From contig CAZDZY010000107.1 of the NCBI GenBank assembly GCA_964510055.1, forward strand, positions 1 through 9,944: a stretch of DNA of 9,944 nt. The letters are read 5' to 3'. Source of the DNA: DTFZ01 sp964510055 (lineage in GTDB: Bacteria > Bacillota > Clostridia > Christensenellales > SZUA-584). Numbering within the stretch: position 1 is the first letter of the stretch; the number at the start of each line of letters is the position of its first letter. A model generated the notes under the pieces. The model was not told the DNA's origin. It did no database searches and saw only the letters and a list, made by a program, of their open reading frames with translations. A program made the translations under genes and the position numbers. Below are positions 6,429 to 9,944 of the stretch, one piece after another.

Positions 6429-7184
6429 ATGAAATTTCGAGCAGCATTAAAATATCAGCTATCGGATATGAAAAGGCCGCTGATAATATACTATATAATT
6501 ATATATTGCCTTATCATATTAGCTCTTGTGCAGCAGGCGTCAATGGAAAATTATTATGATGGCGAGTTTTCATCCAGCGGCATTGAGATGGCGACAGTGA
6601 TCTTCCTGTTTATTGCAGGGCTTAGTTCGTTTAAAGTTACATTCCACTTATTCCTCGCAAATGGCGTTTCAAGAAAGACGATGTTCAAAAGCTATATAAC
6701 ATCTTTGTTGCTGATTGCCGCGGGAATGGCGGTAATAGACAGCCTGAACGGGCTGCTGTTTTCATCACCTGGCCATTACATGCAAATTTTTTATATCATG
6801 TATAAACCCCACTATGGAGTGGCGGTAGGGCATGGAATCACCGCCGGTATGTATTTGGATGGGTTAATATGGATGCTATTCTTTTACGCATTTGTTATGA
6901 TGGCAGGCTTCTTTATCACAACGCTCTATTACAGGATGAACAAGCCAATAAAACTATTGGTATCTATAGGAGTTCCAGTATTCTTTTTCATAGTACTGCC
7001 GTATATCGATACGTTTATTTTCAAGGGCGCAATCTTCGAATCAATAGGCTATTTATTTCAGAAAGCGGGCGGGTTCCTTGACGGCTATAATCCGTATATG
7101 GCGGTTCTCTCATGCGCAATATCATTTGCCGTATTCGGGGCTTTAAGCTTCCTGACGATGAGAAAGGCAACCGTAAAACAATAA
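6429..7184 (+). CDS. ABC transporter permease-like membrane protein, copy 2
   Basis: A 251-aa paralogue of the protein at 5524-6276, with the same six-segment hydrophobic pattern and landmarks (KYQLS.MKRP, LFLANG.SRKTMFKSY, AGMYLDG.IW, FFITTLYYRMNKP). The differences concentrate in the loops near residues 40-50 and 112-135, which are probably outside or at the membrane surface. ATG at 6429 is chosen because it aligns with copy 1 and has AGGAGG at 6417-6422, six bases upstream. An in-frame TTG at 6414 lies inside the ATPase remnant and overlaps this site. The open frame with mostly conservative changes indicates a working gene. It has no ATPase of its own and presumably shares the one at 4659-5510, possibly as a permease heterodimer. 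Confidence 0.82.
   Translation: MKFRAALKYQLSDMKRPLIIYYIIIYCLIILALVQQASMENYYDGEFSSSGIEMATVIFLFIAGLSSFKVTFHLFLANGVSRKTMFKSYITSLLLIAAGMAVIDSLNGLLFSSPGHYMQIFYIMYKPHYGVAVGHGITAGMYLDGLIWMLFFYAFVMMAGFFITTLYYRMNKPIKLLVSIGVPVFFFIVLPYIDTFIFKGAIFESIGYLFQKAGGFLDGYNPYMAVLSCAISFAVFGALSFLTMRKATVKQ
7120..7184 (+). repeat. 65-base exact direct repeat, copy 2
   Basis: Identical to 6212-6276. It forms the end of permease copy 2, including the stop codon. After it the two loci differ: copy 1 runs into the ATPase remnant, while copy 2 runs into the operon terminator. Confidence 0.9.
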
Positions 7185-7197
7185 GACATTTAAATTT

Positions 7198-7221
7198 GGC
7201 GGCTATATGCCGCCTTTTTTT
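7198..7221 (+). terminator. Intrinsic terminator of the GntR-ABC operon
   Basis: GGCGGC (7198-7203) pairs perfectly with GCCGCC (7209-7214) around a TATAT loop, followed by seven T residues. It lies 13 bases after the second permease stop and before the peptidase promoter, and marks the end of the transporter transcript. Confidence 0.93.
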
Positions 7222-7240
7222 ATTGGGTATTCTTGATTTA

Positions 7241-7270
7241 TTGACGCTGTATGTATGTATAAGGTATTAT
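7241..7270 (+). promoter_or_regulatory. Predicted sigma-A promoter of the M14 peptidase gene
   Basis: TTGACG at 7241-7246 (5 of 6) is followed after 18 bases by TATTAT at 7265-7270 (5 of 6). Transcription would start near 7277. That is downstream of an in-frame ATG at 7255, which supports the later start at 7303 for the peptidase. Confidence 0.6.
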
Positions 7271-7302
7271 TGAATACAGGTGTTGGTGAGAGAAGGTACT
7301 CA

Positions 7303-8373
7303 ATGAAAAAGACAGTAATTATTATAGCTATATTCGCTGCCATTTTATCGGGGTGCTCTATACGGCATAACGAGGTCATTATCACAAATGTGACCGCCCC
7401 GCCCGATGTCACGGAAACCGCCGCGGAAACAAACGAAGCATATGAAAATATAGTCGATCCGAACCGTACATATAGCTATGGTCAAATGACAACGGATGCC
7501 GGCAAGCTTGAGGAAATGTATCCGGATATTATAAGCACGGATTCTATAGGAAAGTCCGTCGAAGACAGGGACATACTTTTGATCAAACTCGGCAAAGGTG
7601 ATAAGAAAATAGTGCTTGCCGGCGCGCACCACGCGCGAGAATACATCACCTCAACGTTCCTGATGGAGACCATTGACGAATACGCCAGGGCCTATGAGAC
7701 CGAGGGAAAATACGGTGAGTTCGATTTAAAAGCGCTGCTCGATGAGGTTACGATATACGTAGTTCCCATGGTAAACCCGGACGGCGTGAATCTCGTGCAG
7801 AATGGTATCGACTCCGTTGCCGACCCTGAGAAGGTAAGAGAAATGCACATGGAGAAGAACAGCTACAGCGAATGGAAAGCGAATATAAACGGAGTGGACC
7901 TTAACCGCCAATACCCATGTCTTTGGGAAAAGAAGAAAGGCCCGGACGGGCCCAGCTCAGAAAATTATATGGGCAAGCAGCCCGCAACCGAGCCGGAAGT
8001 AAAGGCAATGATGAAGCTTTGCAGAGATAATGATTTTCTGCTCGCGGCGTCGTTCCATACAAAGGGAGAGGTAATATACTGGGCCGACAGCGGTACGGTA
8101 GACGAAATACCCGCGGCGAATCAGATAGCGCAGACGCTTGCCGACGTTACCGGCTATAAGAAAAATCCTGTTTCTGAACACCCGGCTGATTACGCAGCGG
8201 GATTTGAAAACTGGTTCCGGCAGGATTTTGCGCACCCCGCGTTCTGCATAGAACTGACGCCCGTCGACGGCAGTTCCGCGCCGCACGACGACAGCCTGTT
8301 CGGTACTCTGATATGGCAAAAGGCAAAATACCTGTGCGCCGAGCTTTTATATGAGGCGGCCGATTTAAACTGA
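7303..8373 (+). CDS. M14-family zinc carboxypeptidase, secreted lipoprotein
   Basis: A 356-aa metallopeptidase probably anchored outside the membrane. The N-terminus is a lipoprotein signal: MKK, a hydrophobic stretch, then the lipobox LSGC with C18 as the lipidated cysteine, then a Thr/Glu/Ala-rich linker to about residue 50. The M14 domain shows zinc ligands H110 and E113 in HHARE and H252 in SFHTKGE, NPDGVN at 158-163, the substrate-binding R202 in VDLNRQYP, and the catalytic E317 in CIELTP. GPSSENYMGKQPATEPE and FHTKGEVIYW resemble bacterial M14C gamma-D-glutamyl-diamino-acid peptidases, so peptidoglycan stem peptides are the likely substrate (inference). The start at 7303 has AGAAGG six bases upstream; the frame also opens at 7255, but that would add 16 residues before the signal peptide. 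Confidence 0.88.
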   Translation: MKKTVIIIAIFAAILSGCSIRHNEVIITNVTAPPDVTETAAETNEAYENIVDPNRTYSYGQMTTDAGKLEEMYPDIISTDSIGKSVEDRDILLIKLGKGDKKIVLAGAHHAREYITSTFLMETIDEYARAYETEGKYGEFDLKALLDEVTIYVVPMVNPDGVNLVQNGIDSVADPEKVREMHMEKNSYSEWKANINGVDLNRQYPCLWEKKKGPDGPSSENYMGKQPATEPEVKAMMKLCRDNDFLLAASFHTKGEVIYWADSGTVDEIPAANQIAQTLADVTGYKKNPVSEHPADYAAGFENWFRQDFAHPAFCIELTPVDGSSAPHDDSLFGTLIWQKAKYLCAELLYEAADLN

Positions 8374-8389
8374 TATGTAGCAAAGTTAC

Positions 8390-8402
8390 GGAATGAAATT
8401 CC
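8390..8402. repeat. Short perfect inverted repeat before the CopZ-like gene
   Basis: GGAAT and ATTCC flank GAA. It lies 17 bases after the peptidase stop and 50 bases before the CopZ-like start. It lacks a T-tract, so it is not a standard terminator. It could be a regulator site or chance. No convincing -35 box was found here, though TAAAAT at 8413-8418 could serve as a -10. Confidence 0.3.
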
Positions 8403-8451
8403 AGCGGCGTGATAAAATAAACATATGTTTAAAACTGATAAGGAGAGCTGT

Positions 8452-8664
8452 ATGGTTGAAAAAACATATAAAGTAAGCGGAATGAGCTGTAATCATTGCG
8501 TAACGCACGTAAAGAACGCGGTAGAGGAGCTTGAAGGCGTTAAAAGCTGCAGCGTAGACCTTAAGAGCGAGAGCATGAAAGTAAGCTTCGATGAAGGTAA
8601 AGTAAACTTCGGGGATATGAAAGCAGCGGTTGAAGAAGCGGGATATGAGCTTCATGAAGACTGA
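8452..8664 (+). CDS. CopZ-like heavy-metal-associated (HMA) protein
   Basis: A 70-aa single HMA domain with the metal-binding motif GMSCNHC at residues 10-16 (C13 and C16) and the expected beta-alpha-beta pattern (YKVSGMSC, then helix VKNAVEELEGV, then SCSVDLKSESMKVSFD). Such proteins bind Cu(I) in the cytoplasm and pass it to a CopA ATPase. Other soft metals cannot be excluded from sequence. ATG at 8452 has AAGGAG at 8440-8445, six bases upstream; an in-frame ATG at 8425 lacks such a site. No copper ATPase or CsoR repressor lies in the window, so the partner must be elsewhere. It may be read from its own weak promoter or through from the peptidase gene, 78 bases upstream. Confidence 0.88.
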   Translation: MVEKTYKVSGMSCNHCVTHVKNAVEELEGVKSCSVDLKSESMKVSFDEGKVNFGDMKAAVEEAGYELHED

Positions 8665-8684
8665 CAGATAAATTAAATATGCTT

Positions 8685-8717
8685 AAAGCGTCAACTGTTG
8701 CAGCTGATGCTTTTTTT
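8685..8717 (+). terminator. Intrinsic terminator after the CopZ-like gene
   Basis: AAAGCGTCA (8685-8693) pairs with TGATGCTTT (8705-8713) with one G-T wobble, around an 11-base loop. The stem runs into seven T residues (8711-8717). It lies 20 bases after the CopZ-like stop and separates it from the TipA-like regulator. Confidence 0.8.
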
Positions 8718-8736
8718 ATAAATTTTAATTTTATGC

Positions 8737-8767
8737 TTGACATTGACGTAACGTAATAGTTTACGAT
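8737..8767 (+). promoter_or_regulatory. MerR-type promoter and operator
   Basis: TTGACA at 8737-8742 is a perfect -35 box. It is separated by 19 bases from TACGAT at 8762-8767 (4 of 6). Stretched 19-20 bp spacers are the hallmark of promoters that MerR-family activators untwist. CGTAA occurs at 8747-8751 and 8752-8756, and its complement TTACG at 8761-8765, giving overlapping inverted repeats in the spacer. This points to autoregulation by the TipA-like protein encoded just downstream. Confidence 0.72.
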
Positions 8768-8790
8768 AAGCATTATAAGGAGGTGAGGGA

Positions 8791-9546
8791 ATGGAATACA
8801 CGGTAAACAAGCTTGGCAGAATTGCGGGAGTAAGCACAAGGACGCTGCGCTATTACGACGAGATCGGCCTGCTGAAACCTGCACGAATCAATTCTTCCGG
8901 GTACAGGATATATGGGAAGGAGCAGGTGGAAACGCTCCAGCAAATAATGTTTTACCGTGAACTTGGGGTCAGCCTGGATGATATTGGCGGTATAATCAAT
9001 TTACCCGGATTTAATAAGTTAACGGCACTGGAAAGTCACCTTGAGGCGCTGCAAAAAGAAAAGCGGCAGCTTGAAACGCTTATAGCAAATGTTGAGAAGA
9101 CGATTCTTACTGAAAAAGGAGAAATAACGATGAAAGACGAAGAAAGATTTGAAGGATTTAAAAAGAGAATGGTTGAGGAAAACGAACAGAAATACGGCGA
9201 AGAGATCCGCGGCAGATACGGAAACGAAACAATTGAAAAGTCCAACGCAAAGGTAATGGGTATGTCGAAGCAGCAATATGACGAAGCGGAAAAGTTGTCC
9301 GCCCAGCTTAACGAAACGCTAAAAGCGGCGTTAGAACAAGGGGACCCGGCCGGCGAGCTCGCGCAGAGAGCGTGCGAATTGCACAAAAAGTGGCTCATGC
9401 ACTTCTGGGACGGATATAGCAAGGAGGCTCATATGGGCCTTGGGCAGATGTACGTTGACGACGAACGTTTTACAGCACACTACGATAAGATCGCACCGGG
9501 GTGCGCGGCTTTCTTCCGTGACGCAATAATGATATTCTGCAAATAA
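8791..9546 (+). CDS. MerR-family regulator with TipAS ligand-binding domain
   Basis: A 251-aa TipAL-like activator. Residues 1-72 are a MerR winged helix (VNKLGRIAGVSTRTLRYYDEIGLLKP, then GYRIY, then FYRELGVSLDDI). Residues 75-107 are a charged coiled coil for dimerisation. Residues 118-251 match the TipAS antibiotic-recognition domain (FKKRMVEENEQKYGEEIRGRYG, HKKWLMHFW, YVDDERFTAHYDKIAPG). In Streptomyces, TipAL binds thiopeptides such as thiostrepton and activates its own promoter; related proteins (Mta, SkgA) sense other compounds. AAGGAGG lies 7 bases before the ATG. C195, C238 and C250 lie in the ligand domain, but whether any takes the role of the ligand-attaching cysteine of TipA cannot be told by eye. 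An internal start at 9130 may also yield the free ligand domain. Ligand unknown. Confidence 0.92.
   Translation: MEYTVNKLGRIAGVSTRTLRYYDEIGLLKPARINSSGYRIYGKEQVETLQQIMFYRELGVSLDDIGGIINLPGFNKLTALESHLEALQKEKRQLETLIANVEKTILTEKGEITMKDEERFEGFKKRMVEENEQKYGEEIRGRYGNETIEKSNAKVMGMSKQQYDEAEKLSAQLNETLKAALEQGDPAGELAQRACELHKKWLMHFWDGYSKEAHMGLGQMYVDDERFTAHYDKIAPGCAAFFRDAIMIFCK
9115..9132 (+). promoter_or_regulatory. Internal ribosome site and start for a TipAS-like short product
   Basis: Inside the MerR/TipA gene, AAAGGAG (9115-9121) is followed by eight bases and an in-frame ATG (9130-9132, codon 114). The product (9130-9546, 138 aa) would begin MKDEERFEGFKKR, at the junction of coiled coil and TipAS domain. 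Streptomyces tipA is known to make a short TipAS protein from an internal in-frame start. The motif quality and position suggest the same arrangement here. Production of the short form is inference. Confidence 0.65.
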
Positions 9547-9574
9547 CCGGGAACAGAAATAAAGATATTTTTGC

Positions 9575-9604
9575 TTTACACAGCAGTACTCAATGGAATA
9601 TCAT
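9575..9604 (+). promoter_or_regulatory. Predicted promoter of the YjbQ-family gene
   Basis: TTTACA at 9575-9580 (5 of 6) and TATCAT at 9599-9604 (5 of 6) are 18 bases apart. Transcription would begin near 9611, about 22 bases before the start codon. No convincing terminator separates it from the TipA-like gene, so read-through may also contribute. Confidence 0.5.
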
Positions 9605-9632
9605 ACCTTTATCAGTTAGCCGGAGGCATGCT

Positions 9633-9944
9633 ATGAAAAGCTACAGGAAGATACTTATCATGGATATCCCGCAGAGGAGGGCGTTTGTCAATATAACAGG
9701 CGAAGTGGAGAATGCGCTGCGCGAGAGTGGAGTAAGGGAAGGCCTTTGCCTTGTAAACGCGATGCATATAACCGCCAGTGTTTTCATAAACGACGACGAA
9801 TCCGGGCTGCACGGCGACTTTGAAAACTGGCTGGAGAAACTCGCCCCCGAGAAACCGTATTCCCAGTACGCCCACAACGGTTTCGAAGACAACGCCGACG
9901 CGCACTTAAAGCGCACCGTGATGGGCAGGGAAGCCGTTATCGCC
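9633..9944 (+). CDS. YjbQ family (UPF0047) protein, 3' end beyond the window
   Basis: The first 104 residues of a protein that is normally about 130-140 aa; the frame is still open at the last base. It shows the family core VREGLCLVNAMHITASVFIND (residues 34-54), matching the usual HTTA..INE region with H45, and NADAHLKRTVMG (87-98) with the second conserved histidine H91. E. coli YjbQ has been reported to have weak thiamine-phosphate synthase activity, but the physiological role of the family is unsettled. ATG at 9633 has GGAGG at 9622-9626, six bases upstream; ATG at 9628 in another frame meets a stop at once. Confidence 0.9.
   Translation, partial: MKSYRKILIMDIPQRRAFVNITGEVENALRESGVREGLCLVNAMHITASVFINDDESGLHGDFENWLEKLAPEKPYSQYAHNGFEDNADAHLKRTVMGREAVIA

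Noticed and set aside
7255..7302. ATG at 7255 as the start of the M14 peptidase
   Set aside because: It would place 16 residues before a typical lipoprotein signal and lies upstream of the predicted transcription start. The ATG at 7303 has a good ribosome site.
7957..8319. 120-aa open frame on the minus strand inside the M14 peptidase gene
   Set aside because: It is antisense to conserved catalytic segments of the peptidase, with no start signal or domain.
9036..9422. 128-aa Ser- and Phe-rich open frame on the minus strand inside the TipA-like gene
   Set aside because: Its composition is the complement of Lys- and Glu-rich codons on the plus strand, and no ribosome site precedes it.
9560..9578. 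TAAAG/CTTTA hairpin after the TipA-like gene as a terminator
   Set aside because: The stem is only five mostly A-T pairs and no T-tract follows it.

Overview
The window looks like chromosomal DNA from a Gram-positive anaerobe of the class Clostridia (Bacillota). The basis is family-level: AGGAGG-type ribosome sites before most genes, a Gram-positive-type arginine decarboxylase, a YtrA-type GntR regulator with its ABC transporter, a lipoprotein gamma-D-glutamyl-diamino-acid-type M14 peptidase, and frequent ATA, AGA and AGG codons. The genus cannot be named from the sequence. No tRNA, rRNA, CRISPR array, insertion sequence or phage gene was seen, and no gene-free stretch exceeds 300 bases.

Left third (123-4106, minus strand): a compact polyamine operon, transcribed speD-speA-speE-speB. 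SpeA makes agmatine from arginine, SpeB makes putrescine from agmatine, SpeD makes decarboxylated S-adenosylmethionine, and SpeE joins the last two into spermidine. The genes overlap or nearly touch. A sigma-A-like promoter lies upstream of speD and a likely terminator follows speB.

Middle (4228-7221, plus strand): a divergent operon with a YtrA-like GntR repressor, an ABC ATPase and two related membrane permeases. A strong promoter (TTGACA-17-TATAGT) carries an inverted repeat over its -10 box. Between the permeases lies a 137-base wreck of the ATPase 3' end, with an internal deletion, a stop and a frameshift. The transporter was therefore duplicated in tandem, the second ATPase decayed, and both permeases were kept. 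The last 65 bases of the two permease genes are identical although the rest has diverged. A clear intrinsic terminator closes the operon.

Right third (7241-9944, plus strand): a lipoprotein M14 metallopeptidase with its own promoter, a CopZ-like metal-binding protein with a terminator, a MerR/TipA-type regulator with a 19-bp-spacer promoter, and the start of a YjbQ (UPF0047) gene cut by the window end. The TipA-like gene has a strong internal ribosome site and ATG exactly where its ligand-binding domain begins, so it probably makes both a full-length activator and a free ligand-binding domain.

No clearly new system was found. The most unusual features are the duplicated, partly decayed ABC transporter and the predicted two-product TipA-like gene.
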